A stretch of 64,000 nt of DNA from Dolomedes plantarius. Its lineage: Eukaryota > Arthropoda > Arachnida > Araneae > Dolomedidae. Made by a program: the position numbers and the translations under genes. The stretch's first letter is position 1, and every line of letters begins with the position of its first letter. Location: positions 42,197,893 through 42,261,892 of the forward strand of contig OU015492.1 in the NCBI GenBank assembly GCA_907164885.2, given 5' to 3'. Under the pieces are notes generated by a model. That model was not told where the DNA came from. It searched no databases and worked only from the letters and a program-made list of their open reading frames with translations. Shown one piece after another: positions 23,715 to 35,870 of this stretch.

Positions 23715-24700
23715 ATGTCTTCTGTGTTAAGTGTTGTAGAGAAGTTTCAGGGAGTGTTGGAGGGGAATTTAAAGTTTCAGTTTTCGAACGGTTGTATGAC
23801 TTTGGAAAAATGTGGGGTTCCTAAGAGGTTGTTTATCTTCCATTTGTGTCAAGATCAAAAGCTGTTTTTGGATTTTAAAGGAAGAAGGGTTAATAAAGGG
23901 GAGTTTTGTGTGAGAAATGTAATTCTGAAATTAAAATTTAAAGCAAAAAAGAAATCAGGTGGTTTTATGTGGGTTTGTAGGAACATTACGGCTAGGAAGG
24001 AATGTGGGACTCAAAAGTCAATTCGGCGTGGTTCATGGTTCCCCAGTAGTAAATTGAAGATGGGTGAAGTCTTTTTCTTAACATATGAGTTGGTCAGAGG
24101 AACAAAAACTGTAGATATCCAGAAGGAATAGTTTTTGTCTTCAAGTGTATTAGCGGACTAGAGGCAGTTTGTAAACAAAACTATATTTGATATATAGAGT
24201 TGCCCTCGGAGAAAATAGGTAGAATTGTAAGATTGTGGAAATAGACGAAAGTAAATTTGGGAAGCGTAAATAAACCTTAAGGGGCACACAGTTGAAGATA
24301 AGTGGGTTTTCGGGGAGGGGGGTTTTAGAGGGAATCGGGTAAGCTTTTTTTAGTAGCCGTTCACGATAGGACTGAGAACACATTGTTGGGAATTATTAAG
24401 GAGTGGATTGAGCCGGGGATTACCATTTATTCTGATAGTTGGAAAAGTTACGATTGCTTAGGTAGGGAGGGCTTTGAACAATTGAAAGTTAATCACAGCT
24501 TGAATTTTGTCTATCCAGGCACTGGATGCCAACGAACACGCTAGAAAGTACATGGAGGTATGTGAAAAGCTCCTTGCCGTCGCATAATAGACAGATTGAT
24601 TTTAAGTACTATTTGGCCTATTGCCTACTAGTGTTATATATTATAACTTGCAAATTATTCTTTTCTTTTTTTAAACTAATAATTTCATTACCATATCTCA
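23715..24700 (+). pseudogene. Merlin (IS1595/ISXO2-like) transposase, degenerate
   Basis: ATG 23715 opens a frame to 24131 (MSSVLSVVEKFQG...) with a Cys pattern (KCG, LCQ, WVCRN, ARKECGT) and RRGSWFPSSKLKM, the N-terminal part of ISXO2-type transposases. After the stop the match continues across frames. VEIDESKFG with the first catalytic Asp lies at about 24235-24262. IYSDSWKSY with the second Asp is at about 24426-24453, and VNHSLNFVYPGTG follows. TLESTWRYVKSSL with the Glu is at about 24538-24580. All three catalytic residues survive, but several frameshifts and stops make it inactive. Merlin is a DNA transposon superfamily related to bacterial IS1016/IS1595. Confidence 0.78.
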
Positions 24701-24915
24701 TGATTGAAAACTTTTGATTCACTATTGTAATTTGGAGGGCAGTTTTGTTTAAAACGTGAACTGTGCCTGTTACGTCAGAAATTCAATATGATGAAGTGTC
24801 ACACAGAAATTTAAAAAAAAATTCCCAAAAGATATTATAAACCTGCAAATTTTGTAGGGTGTATTAGGAATTATTTCAGCATTCTGTTCATGTATAATGT
24901 TATAATCATAAAATA

Positions 24916-26324
24916 CACTGCTGGCCACTGTAAATGCAACACCCTGAAGGAAACATGCAAATAATATGAAATTTACAACATGCATTAGCCGAGGTGAGAT
25001 ATGCAAATGATTAGAATTTCAGCGCAGACGCACATCACGCGCTCCTGTGGCGCCACTTCAAAGCGCTATTTAAGGCTTGGAGATTTCGACGACTTCAAGT
25101 TCGGCAATTGTATTTTTCTTGTGTTTTTTTCAAAAAAACGATCAATTATGCCTCGTCGAAAACAGCGATCATCTTTTGATCAAGTATCCGAGTTCGACAG
25201 AGAAAGGATAGTGGCCTACCGAGATTGTGGATTATCTTTCAGGAAAATCGGTAGTCGTGTTGGACGAAACTAAACAACTGTAATGCGGATATGTGATCGT
25301 TGGATGCAGGAGGGTACGACGGACCGGCGTGTTCGATCGCATCCACCTCAGCGCACCACTTCACGTGATGACAGGCAAATTGTGCGCATGGCAGTGACGG
25401 ATCGCTCAGTCACATCACGAACCATAGCACAGCACATGCAGTCTGTAACGCATCATCCAGTGTCTGCGCGTACCATTCGACGCCGTTTACAGCAGAGTGG
25501 TCTGTCCGCAAGACGTCCATTGCTTTGTCTACCCTTGACGAAGAACCACAGACGTCTCCGCTGCCAATGGTGCGATGACAGAAGGATGTAGACGGCAGAA
25601 TGGAATGAAATTGTCTTTACTGACGAATCACGCTTCTGTCTGCAACACCACGATCGTCGCATTCGAGTCTGGAGACACCGTGAAGAGAGGATGCTGAACA
25701 GCTGCGTTATGCACCGCCACACTGGTCCTGCACCGGGTATTATGGTATGGGGCGGTATTGGATATCACTCTCGCACACCTCTAGTACGCATTGCCGGTAC
25801 TTTAAACAGCCAGCGCTACATCTCCGAGGTGTTGGAGCCAGTTGTCCTTCCTTACCTTCAGGGCTTGCCCACAGCCATATTTCAACAGGATAATGCGCGA
25901 CCACACGTGGCACGCATTGTCCAACGGTTCTTCGTCAATCGCCAGATTGAATTGCTTCCTTGAACGCCTCGCTCTCCGGATCTTTCGCCGATAGAAAACA
26001 TGTGGTCCATGGTTGCTCTACGATTGACCCAGATTCCATCCCCAGCTGCCACAGCATATCCACTTTGGCAACGTGTGGAAGCTGCTTGGTCTGCTGTACC
26101 CCAAGAACTCATCCAAAGTCTCTTTGAATCAATGCCGAGGCGTGTGGCAGCGATGATCTCCAACAATGGCGGCTACTCTGGCTACTGATTTTGGCAGGCA
26201 CCACACTTCACAGAAGTCTATAAATTTAATCATTTGATACTTGGTCAACATTTTATCTACAAAATAAATTTTGTTGTGATATCTCTTGTCTTTCTTGGTG
26301 TTGCAATTTGGGTGGCCAGCAGTG
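24916..26324 (+). mobile_element. Tc1-type transposon, complete ends
   Basis: 1409 bp flanked by TA (24914-24915, 26325-26326). Termini CACTGCTGGCCAC and GTGGCCAGCAGTG, with a second conserved part TGCAACACC / GGTGTTGCA. It carries a single transposase frame with three stop codons. The 3' 160 bp recur at 27698-27857. Confidence 0.92.
25148..26188 (+). pseudogene. Tc1 transposase (DD34E), one frame with three stops
   Basis: ATG 25148 to stop 26186-26188, 347 codons, a normal Tc1 length. Order: MPRRKQRSSF and FDRERIVAYRDCGLSFRKIG (first HTH), TTSRDDRQIVRMAV and SARTIRRRLQQSGL (second HTH), Asp in FTDESRFC, Asp in FQQDNARPH, Glu in SPDLSPIENMW. The only lesions are TAA at 25271-25273, TAG at 25589-25591 and TGA at 25961-25963. 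Each is explained by one transition from CAA or TGG, the residues expected there. There are no frameshifts, so inactivation is recent. Confidence 0.93.
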
Positions 26325-26326
26325 TA

Positions 26327-27697
26327 TTTCATTTACATAAACATTTTGTAGTCAATTTCAGCTCTGAGATCTAAAGGCATACAACCTGCCAGTACGGCCA
26401 ATGCATTCTTTGAAACTGTTTTATAGCATTTTGTAATGCTCAGTAAGAAAGGTCTTTGAATTTTATTTAATAAATTGTTTTGTCTTACTGTATTCTTGAA
26501 CCAGAATGGAGCCCCATAAAGGATAATTTTTTTGTATTATTACTTTATATATTTCTTTCAATATACTGGGCCTGAAACCCCAAGTCTTCTTACTGTACCT
26601 TGCCAGACCGTACATCACTCTAAGAGCCTTATCCTGTACTTCCACAAGATGTTGTATAAAATTTAGGTCTTTATCCAAGAGTATACCCAAATACTTTACT
26701 GCTTTACAATATTTAATCCCACGCATACCCAATTTGATTGTAGGTTTGCGTTTGATTTGCCTTTTAAAAGCTATTATCGTGTAGAAACATTTATCCGTGT
26801 TAAATTTTAATTTATTATTATTTGCCCATTATTGACACAAGTCTAAGATCTTTGTCGCATATTGAGTAAATTTATAAGTTACCTTACTGCTAATTGTAAT
26901 AATCAGATCGTCAGCAAATGCATGCATTTTAATGTTTGCCTCTTCCTATTCCTTTTGTAACAGCGGGTTAATTACCAGTAGCCAAATAATAGGTCCCAGG
27001 GAAGACCCTTGAGGAACCCCAATATTATAATCCATTAGATCATTATTTCTTAGTTTAATCTTCCTAACTTGCAAGTAGTCAATTATTATATTATAGAGAT
27101 CCTTACTTATTTTTAATTCTTTTATACTTTTGACAATTCTATTTTTGCGGACTGAATTAAAAACGTTATTTATATCTAAAGTCAGAATACAGGTATGTTC
27201 CTGTCTAGCTTTATTATCCTCAATTATTCCTTTTAAATTGTGTAGAGCCGTATTAGTATTTATGTTCCTTCTGAAACCAAATTGGTTATCAGAGATAATT
27301 CCATTGCTTTCTAGGTGGTAAACCAGTCTTTTGGTTATTATTTTATCCATCACCTTACCCAATATTGGCAGCAAACAAATTGGTCTATATGAAGATGGAC
27401 TCTTTGGATCCCTTCCATCCTTTAAAAAATAAATAACCTTAGTTATTTTCCAAACTGCTGGAAACTTCATTTCCTTCCAAATTTTATTATAGAGTTTCCA
27501 TAAGAAGTTTCTATCTGCCCTATAAATTTCCATAATTAAACTAAAAGTGACCCCATCATAGCCAGGCGCTTTATTCATTGGCATTTCCTCTAGAATTAAG
27601 TCTACTTCTCGTTTCGTTATTTCATTATCTTCAATTTCCCTCTCATCATCAACGACATTCAGTTCAGTATCTTCTTCAGTCTTAAAATGTACGATGT
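26327..27697 (-). pseudogene. R1-like LINE reverse transcriptase fragment
   Basis: The minus strand, from 27697 down, reads NEITKREVDLILEEMPMNKA and PGYDGV, then SYRPICLLPILGKVMDKIIT, DNQFGFR and LDINNVFNSV (finger/palm motifs). GVPQGSSLGP (motif B) and MHAFADDLIIT follow, where FADD is the catalytic aspartate pair, then KYLGILLDKDLNF and, by 26400, RPFLLSITKCYKT. Stops at 26946-26948 and about 26826 and one shift interrupt it. The endonuclease and ORF1 are absent, so the copy is 5' truncated exactly at the Tc1 3' fragment (27698). The motif wording fits the R1/TRAS group, assigned from memory. Confidence 0.85.
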
Positions 27698-27857
27698 AAG
27701 TGCGGCTACTCTGGCTACTGATTTTGGCAGGCACCACACTTCACAGAAGTCTATAAATTTAATTATTTGATACTTGGTCAACATATTATCTACAAAATAA
27801 ATTTTGTTGTGATATCTCTTGTCTTTCTTGGTGTTGCAATTTGGGTGGCCAGCAGTG
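27698..27857 (+). mobile_element. Tc1 3' end, second partial copy
   Basis: 160 bp nearly identical to 26165-26324 (two differences noticed), including the last transposase codons and the inverted repeat GGTGGCCAGCAGTG. The rest of the element is missing upstream, where the LINE fragment abuts. Confidence 0.9.
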
Positions 27858-28859
27858 TACCTTGCGAGCAATTAATTGTATTGCTTCTATTCAATCAAAT
27901 TGATAATTTTTGTTTCATATTTTCTATTACACCGATTGATGGAGTATTAAGGAAGCATGTTCTGTTTTAGAATGATATTCCTTTCTATGTCATGGTATGT
28001 GCATAGGTGGTTTGTTAACAATTGGCATGAAATGTAAAGTCACCTCTCAGAGCCCGTGTGTTTGCTTTACAATTGACTAATGATAAATACTTGGTCATGC
28101 ATGAAGTATAAAATGATTATAGCAATGAAACGAACTCCGACAAATCGGCCCTTGATAAACTATGTTTCAGCATCATGGTAAACAAAAAGGTCACTGTGAA
28201 ACCCTTTAAGGGGTCTATAAGTTTGAGATTGAAGTAAACTTAAAGAAAGTAATATACCAGCTGACTTACTTTTGCTAAAAAAGAAGAAATACAACTCCTT
28301 AAATCTTTGAGATTTTATTGAATTGTTAAATCATATTTTGGTGCTTTTAAAATGAACGTACATATGGAATTATTTTACATTCAATTCACTAAATTTTGCT
28401 TATTGTTTCAACAAATTTCTAAAAATTATATGGGATGCAAATTGGGCAGAATTCAAAATTTCCTTGTATATTTAGCTATAATTTCTGGATATACAAAGTT
28501 CACGCTATTTTCCTTATTATATTATTTTTTAATTTATATTTTGCAAAACTAAATTTCTATGTAATTCATCCGATATTAACGTTGCGATGTTTGGCTAGGC
28601 GACAAAAAAAGTAGCCAATACAAAATATCGCCAATGGGGTCCTATACCAAAGCTGTTCCGAAAATACGTGAGCAATCTTAATTAATATATGGATATATTA
28701 ATTAATTTCATTTAATAAAGGGTCTAAACATATTGGTTTTAATAATCATAGTTAGGAAAAAATAATTTACTATATTGAACTTGTTTGAAATTCCCCTTGC
28801 AAAAAAGTTCGCAGATTATTCTGCTACACCGGAAATACAAAATAGTTTAGTGATGCTTA
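27858..28859. other. Non-coding AT-rich stretch
   Basis: No gene or known repeat recognised. Confidence 0.5.
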
Positions 28860-29045
28860 AAAGTGGAGAACGGTTGGAAGAAAAAAGCTAAAATAGAGAA
28901 TGTCTAATTATTTACACTATTGGATGGAGAGGTGGGTAATGAAGATCATAAAGTCGAAGGAGGTAATAAAAATCAGTAAGTGGGTATAAAAATCACTCAG
29001 GCAGTATCAGGTACTTTGTATTTACTTTAAAGAGCTGAAAAAAGT
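28860..29045 (+). repeat. Dispersed repeat copy (matches 22965-23160)
   Basis: Same orientation and order of shared segments as the copy at 22965-23160. Confidence 0.65.
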
Positions 29046-30191
29046 ATAATACTTTCCCCTCAGAAAATAGAAGCAGTTTGATTTTGCTTCATTTTTAACA
29101 TCGCTTTATGGCATGTTAAAAGAACCTCTGGGAACTATCAGTTGCCCAGCTTTCTGAAATAAAAAAAAATCGATATCAATCCAGTTAAACTTTACATGGT
29201 TTAAAACAAATGTGTCCGTTCTATTTGAAGAGGGTATATATGCAAATAAATAATTTTGAATTCATTAGAAGTATCGTAATCTCCTAAGAGGTGAAGATGA
29301 ATTTAATTTCTTGTTCTAATTTCAATATACAATGCAAAAAGTTAAGAGTACTTTTTTAAAGGTCAATTATTTTCTAATGCCAAAAATCCTACGCGTGTAA
29401 TTAAAACATGTAAGCATTATTTTCCATTTGAAGCCTGCTTCGAAATCTATATCGACTCAGTATTTACAGATTTGGATAGCTCTCATTTACATGCTGAGAA
29501 AAATCCTTTTCAGATCCGTAATTTTAAATGTCAGCTCCAGGTTATAAAGATCAGAAATTCAAGTGTAAATCTTAGGGATAATGCAGGAAAGGATTCCGCA
29601 CAAGCCATTTAAACCTTACTTGCAAATCCGGCAAAGCTTCGGCTGTATAAATATATATTTATTAGAAGCCGTGTACGAATATTCATTAAATTAAATTAAC
29701 GAAAGAGTAAGTCTTAATTCCAGACTGTAACTTTCAGATAATTTTTCTATCTATTCAAGGTGTAGCTGATCGTTTGTTTACAACTTACTCTTTTCCTAGT
29801 GGGGCTCAATTGGTTTATTCATCCTAAGGTATTTTTCAGGGGGTTTATCGCTGGATTTTTCAGGGTTTCATGGGGCAGTATTCCGCGTATTACAATGAAG
29901 AAAAGCTATTTCTATATCTACTTTGCAAAGTAAAGTTGCAGGATTGTAACAAAATTTGATCAAGCGTTTTAAACATCACGTAATTGGAAACTTAGAAACA
30001 AAATTGCAATGTTAGCTAAGATGTGTCTGCGCGATTGAAATTTCTGGGTTCTTGTATGACTGCACATCTCATGCAGTACGAATGAAGGCGTCGTCTTAAA
30101 GTTTCATATTTTTTTCAATTCTGGAAAATTTAAGTAATCGCATGCAATTTTAAAATCGTGATGTGAACATGTTATTCACGTATATGATATA
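29046..30191. other. Non-coding AT-rich stretch
   Basis: No gene or known repeat recognised. Confidence 0.5.
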
Positions 30192-30263
30192 CTAGCTGAA
30201 TACCCGTGTTTCACTACGGAATACATTCACAGTGAATACAACGGTTAATGTATGCAATTAATG

Positions 30264-30331
<68 letters not shown>

Positions 30332-30981
30332 AAACCATCATCACGGATATTTTTATAGACAAAATAATGTAGAAGAAAATATTCAAATTAAATACAGCGG
30401 TCAATGTATACAATTAATCTGTATGTTTAATATCCAAAGAGCATACTAATTCGAATTAAATTCTTAAAAAACTTCCATCCCAATTTGTCTAGTGGTTAAA
30501 TTTTATCTTTTACAGTATTTTAATATTTCTTTAGTCAATTTGTTTCGTTGTTATGCACGTGACGCAAAACTAATTTAAACTATCACGAAAAGAAAAGAAA
30601 CCACGTGATCTGCACTTAATAAATAAAATTCTAAAAATTAATCTTTAAAAATGCACTAAAAATCAGAAAAGGAAGGTAAAGATTCGAAAAATATTTCATT
30701 TTGAAGGAATTTTTATGATCTTTCTTGTGATATAAATTTTATAGCTCTCAGATTATTATTTTAAATGCCAACTTTAAAGAAAGTTACAAAAACAGCTTAA
30801 AAATTTAATTTTAAAAAATCAATTAGAGTTTTTCAAAAATCTTTCTTAGTGCACCCCTACACTATAAGAAGAATCGCTATGCAAAATTTCAGCCCTTTTT
30901 GTCCAGCAGTTTGGTCTGTGCGTTATCTGTCAGTCAGTCGTTCAGTCAGTCATTTACATATAACAGTGTTATATATAAAGA
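30192..30981 (-). mobile_element. Helitron (non-autonomous) copy C
   Basis: Minus-strand copy. The 5' end TCTTTATATATAACACTG starts at 30981 after A. TGACTGACTGAACGACTGAC and ACTGCTGGACAAAAAGGG follow. The 3' hairpin CCGTAGTGAAACACGG lies at 30204-30219 and the terminal CTAG at 30192-30195, followed by T. An expanded (TA)n tract occupies 30267-30326. Same family as copies A, B and D. Confidence 0.82.
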
Positions 30982-31718
30982 TTACTATCATATACAAAAC
31001 ATTAAACAGAAATATTAAACTGTATTCGTTTGGTTGATATGCCTGTGTTCCATAAAATTTTATGTGGGTAAATACAGCGATTAATCTCAAATTTTGTCAC
31101 TTTATTTTATTCCAATTCAGGCGGCATGCAGTATCTTTACTTCGTAGAAGACATTGAAAGATGGTATGTAGAAGATTTTGCGCACTGATGCAGTCTAGTA
31201 GTTAAAACGCTGTCTTTGAGATCCAGACCCTGCATTCAGAGGTAATAAGATCGGTCCTTCGAACTCTGACTGCAAGCTGTCTTTTCAATATTCTACATCA
31301 GAATGAGTAAGTTACAACTGGCCCAATGCTTTTACAGTGCTTTTATTGTCAGATAATTTCTCGTAAGAGGAAGACTGATCCAACGTCACGGATGCAACCA
31401 CGGGAGAAAAGAAGGACATAAATTTAACACCATCAGTTTTATACGCGAAGCAGTGTCATGTATTTCAATGCGTATTTTAGTAAGGTAGTTTCATGCAACG
31501 TTACTAATCAAACACGTTAATAAGAAGGGCAGAAAATGGGTGTCTTGCGTTTCACACGTGGAGCTCAAATATGCACTTTTATATGACTTTTAGTACTCTA
31601 ACCATTTAACTACAAACATTTTCCCCTTTGTTTAGGCATTAGTTGAGATGTCACATGCTGCATGCGTTATATGTTTAGAGCCAAATGTTTTGCCCTTTGT
31701 TTAGACGAGTTAATCTTT
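30982..31718. other. Non-coding stretch
   Basis: 31189-31275 has weak resemblance to a tRNA-like SINE head (GTCTAGTAGTTAAAACGCTG). Otherwise nothing recognised. Confidence 0.4.
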
Positions 31719-31733
31719 CTATGTGAACAGGCC
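31719..31733. mobile_element. Right terminus of a second MITE abutting the palindromic MITE
   Basis: CTATGTGAACAGGCC, followed by C and CTAA, is the same terminus as the right end of the 31738-31923 element. An older family member, its remainder unreadable, therefore lies immediately upstream, tail to head. Confidence 0.6.
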
Positions 31734-31737
31734 CTAA

Positions 31738-31923
31738 GGGCCTGTTCACATAGGAGTCCGTTACGTTGCGTTAAGGAAAAGATGACGTTGAGACGAAAAT
31801 AAACCAATCATATGCCTCCAAACGATTATCAATGAAATTTTTAACGCCTATGATTGGTTTATTTTCGTCTCAACGTCATCTTTTCCTTAACGTAACGCAA
31901 CGGACTCCTATGTGAACAGGCCC
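31738..31923. mobile_element. Palindromic MITE, 75-bp arms
   Basis: 186 bp. Arms 31738-31812 and 31849-31923 begin GGGCCTGTTCACATAGGAGT and differ at only two positions; a 36-bp spacer separates them. Flanks are CTAA (31734-31737) and TTAA (31924-31927), consistent with a TTAA target with one change. Confidence 0.85.
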
Positions 31924-32782
31924 TTAAGAGGTGACGTGTTGCATGCAACTGCCTCCTTTGCCTGTGCCTAAGAACTTTTTAATAAGTTCCTAGCACGAGA
32001 TAGATTGTAACAATAAAGCTCATTACGGGGGAAAAAACAAAACCTGACTACAATCGGGCTAATACCGAGTGCTAGCAAGACAAACTGTATTGTTAAGGAC
32101 TTTCAGCAAAGGAAGAAAATCAGAAATCCCGAAATTTTCAGAAATATCTGAAATTCAGCATTTTATTTTTAGTTTTCAGGAAACGTTCTAAGGGATACTT
32201 AAATTTTCAATGATATGCACAACAGAAATCTCTTACTGTAATATTTCTGATTGTAGATAGATAAATCAGTTTCAAATATAGATGGGAAATAAAATTATTA
32301 AAGAAATGGATTTGTAAAAAAAAAAGGAAACAGTTTCAGAAATGAGGTTTGTCTTGCATTAAGGAAAAACATTTCTTTCAGTTGTGCATCTGAGAATTTT
32401 TCTATGTCAATAGTTATCATCAGGTATCTCGATAGACGTGTATCAAGAAATCTCGATCTGCATTTACACTCAGATTTTAGACAACAGATTATCTAAAAAA
32501 AGAAGCCATTTTAAATGTAAGCCACATTTTCTATATTAATGTTAATGAATCATGTTTATTTTCGTTAGAGAAGTGAAATAGAGGTTCTTACGTTTATATC
32601 ATAACATATGCCTCTTTAACATAGTTGAAAAGAGACAAAACATTTCAGAAATTTTTGTTCGCATAAAAGAAGTTTATCCTTGAAAAATATGTGATTCACC
32701 CGCATTTGTACAAATATACTAAAAAAGTTAAAATACGTGTTTTAAAAACTTCATACTCATGTTTTCAACATATATATATATA
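31924..32782. other. Non-coding AT-rich stretch
   Basis: No gene or known repeat recognised. Confidence 0.5.
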
Positions 32783-32815
32783 CTAGCTGAGTGGCAACCC
32801 GATGCGTTGCTTTTT
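32783..32815 (-). mobile_element. Helitron-like 3' terminus, second family
   Basis: The minus strand reads GCAACGCATCGGGTTGC (a hairpin with 5-bp GCAAC/GTTGC stem), CACTCAG, then CTAG at 32783-32786 followed by T. Hairpin plus about 7 nt plus CTAG^T is the Helitron 3' pattern. The 5' end was not located, so the body may extend right toward 33.7 kb. Confidence 0.55.
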
Positions 32816-33582
32816 CGATTTAAAATGAAATAGTTTCATTTCTTAAAGATTTAAAACCACTTTTAAAAATATATTAGAATTTTTAATAAACGAAATAATA
32901 ATTTAAAATTTTTTTCTCAAATTTCGATCTTTGGCTTTTGAAATAATTCATTCAAATTTCCGTTTTCAAATTTCGCTTTTTAGACAAAAAAGAAATTCAT
33001 TCAATTAGAAAAGATTCTAAAGGTTTTAACTTCTCATTTCCTAAGACTAAAATTATTTCTGGTACTTTAAAATTATTTCTGGATTTCAATTATTAAATGA
33101 CTCGTTCTCAACTAATAGTTTTTCCTTTTGGCAACTGAGCAGAATTTCTGTTGAAGAGTAGAGTTCCTGGGTCTATTGACTTTAACTCCTGTCGCAAGAT
33201 GCTTATTATCAATGTACATGTGCTCAATAGAAAAAATTATTAAGTTAAATTAAATTTAAAGTTACCAGTTACATTAATATAAAAATTAAGTTTAAAACCT
33301 TCAAAAAGTAGAAGGGTAAGATAAATTTAAAAATTAGAAATATATTAAGATTAAATAAATTAAGATTAAAATGAAGAATTAAAAAATAAAAAAAAAATAA
33401 GTTGATATTAATCATAAAGTTACGGAAAAAATGGCCCTCAGCAAACAAGATGGAAAGTTCGCATAATAAAAGAAAATAAAGGCCCTGTGCAGGATCAAAC
33501 AGTTCGTAATAAGATGATTGCATCGTTCCGCGGGGGGAAACAAATAACACCAAGATAGGGAAAAATTGGAAAATGTGGCACC
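32816..33582. other. AT-rich stretch, probable Helitron body
   Basis: No ORF. Possibly internal sequence of the element ending at 32783. Confidence 0.35.
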
Positions 33583-33656
33583 AACTAGGACCGATCCCGC
33601 AACGTAGAGTATATCAGATCAGCGCGATAGCACTGCGCCACGACGGCACATAGAGT
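33583..33656 (-). mobile_element. tRNA-like SINE head
   Basis: The minus strand reads GTGCCGTCGTGGCGCAGTGC, TATCGCGCTGATCTGATATA, CTCTACGTTGCGGGATCGGT, CCTAGTTGG. Box A-like TGGCGCAGTG and box B-like GGATCGGTCC are at tRNA spacing, but stems are imperfect. It is distinct from the SINE at 2930 and 41741. Confidence 0.6.
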
Positions 33657-35869
33657 TTAGCAAGATGGGAGGTATATAGCGGTAAGGCCGAACGTAAATA
33701 TTCTCGGGTGGAAAAAGTGCTTTAAAAATAGAAAGACAGTTCTGACGAATTCAAAATTGGTGGTGGAAGAATCCTATCAGTTGCTCATTAATTAGAAATA
33801 AATTTCACGAACTTGCTGGAATTATTAGTGAGTAAAATAATAAGTCGAAAAATTACGAACTCGGCATTCAGTTAAAAGTGAGTTTTGAAAGTACTCTCTT
33901 TTAGAATGAAAGCTTTTATTTATTGAATGTATTTGGTATATTTTGGAAGCTGGACATCTAGCAAATGCCAATAAATCGTAAAACTGACATTAATAGGTGC
34001 AGAAAACCGAAGTATTTGTCTGTAATAACCCAGGTGGGGTTATTAGGCTGTGAACGTATAGCTATTAATTAATGTCGCGTTGCGACCAAATCTGTTTCAA
34101 CACACACCAATGAAAGGGTTACAACTCTCAGGAACTACACACAGGTTACATATATACAATTTTATTTACACACATGTATTTACCGATTCATTATACAGCA
34201 TCGTGCTAAATACAGAATCATCCAATATGATATATTCAATTATATTTATAAACATTTCATCTTCACAAATAAAGCAAGCCGACCCTTGTGGGTTAAGAGG
34301 CGATAATGTAATAACGGGATGTGAAATAGATATAATTAATCAAATGCGCACCCGTGGGTTGCCGGCACTGTTGCTTAGTCTCACTAGCGCACATAAGGTT
34401 TGGTAATACTTGATAGTCCGGGTACACTAGGTCCGTCTGAACAGATCGATGCGGGCAATTACAGTTCGCTGCTCACACATTGGTTGTCGGCACTGTCGCG
34501 TACTCACGTTGCACCACTAGCACACCTAAATTCGGTAATGCTTAAAAGTCACTGTGCACTAAGTTCGTCGAAAGAGTTCTATATTGATACTAAAAAGTCA
34601 ATGATCGATGATAACTCAGGATGGATCTCGAACACTGGGTTACGATGATTCTCTTAGGTTGCTTCACGGGTCAGTCAGCACTGGATGTTGGTCATCGACG
34701 TATTCATCATAGCACCTTGTATCAAATCTCGCTCCGGTAGTGTTTACTCGTTGTGTCACCTTATTTCATAATACTTTCATCGTCACGCCGTAGTTATATA
34801 TATTTGCGTTATATTTCTTTATGTAATCTCGTGGATTCATCAATTGCGTTGCCTCGGGATCCTTCTCGTTCACGCAGCAGCTTACTTCGTCTCTTTTTCT
34901 TCCTTTCGTATGGCTCACTCTCGCATGCGATATTCTGTTGTTCGTAATTTCGTTGGCCAAGCGGTGGCTCCGTTATTTTTTGTTCATTTTGTTTAAGTCA
35001 TGGGGCTCTCTTTTAAAAATGCTTCACACCATGTATATATATTTCCTTTCTTTTTTTGTGATTGGTTCTTGCCTTTTTGGCTTCCTATTTGCTCGCCCCG
35101 CCTCTTGATTGTGTTGGGGGCTGAGCCACTTAGTTCATAGGTTGGTTCATGTTTTATGATTTGCATTTTTAATTATGTTGGGCGCCTCTCCTCGGCTGGG
35201 AAATTTCTCAACTCCTCATACACCAGTTTCCTAATCTTTGATCTTCGATTTATGGCTGCTGTCCTCTTACTTATTTTATGGTTTTATTGCCCGTGTTATT
35301 GTGCACTGCCGACACTCTGCTCACAGGCGCCATGAGGCGTCATAAATTCTGCTCAAATTACCGGCTGTGCGGTCCTATCAATTTAGATTTCGCGTATTCA
35401 AATCCCGTTTATTACATTGTCCATCAAAATTGTCGATTTCGTGAAATTCGGAAAACTGCTTTGGGGAAAAAACAGTGAAAAACATTTTTAAATTAATAAA
35501 AATGTGTATATCCTTAAAGATGAAGAATTGTAAAACGCATGGAAATAAAAAATTTGTCGATTGGAGGACGGAAAAGTTGAATTCTTCATGCATGATAATA
35601 GTGGAAATTTGCGAAACGGAAATTAGCTGGCCCACCTGGAATGTCAGCTGTTTCTGCTCTCCTCTTCTATTGAGTTCGGCGGTTTTAATTGAATAATTAA
35701 AAAAGTTTAAAGTTTTGAAAGTTGAAAATAGCATCAGTGCACGTGTCTCGGCCGTCCGCGTATATCGGTACCAGTCGCGATATCCTGCTATGCTCGGTTC
35801 GCGAAATTAGCCCGTCCCCGTGTCTGCTGACTGACAAACTAACATTCTTTACCTTCAGCTCTTAATAGT
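33657..35869. other. Non-coding stretch with diverged tandem repeat
   Basis: 34357-34440 and 34482-34570 are diverged direct copies sharing GGTTG(C/T)CGGCACTGT, CACTAGC.CAC and GTAAT.CTT.A, ending TAAGTTCGTC / TAGGTCCGTC. Short ORFs here have no known domain. The GC-richer part 34050-35350 could be a decayed LTR element but has no demonstrable ends. Confidence 0.45.
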
Positions 35870-35870
35870 A

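Noticed and set aside
25453..26166. Minus-strand ORFs over the Tc1 transposase
   Set aside because: Shadow frames opposite a clear DDE transposase.
26946..27737. The full minus-strand ORF from 27737 as one native protein
   Set aside because: The first codons (27698-27737) come from the Tc1 tail read antisense; the real RT homology begins only after 27698.
31189..31275. Possible tRNA or SINE head
   Set aside because: Box A-like sequence only; no convincing box B or cloverleaf.
33583..33656. Functional tRNA gene
   Set aside because: Stems contain mismatches and box B deviates; better explained as a SINE head.
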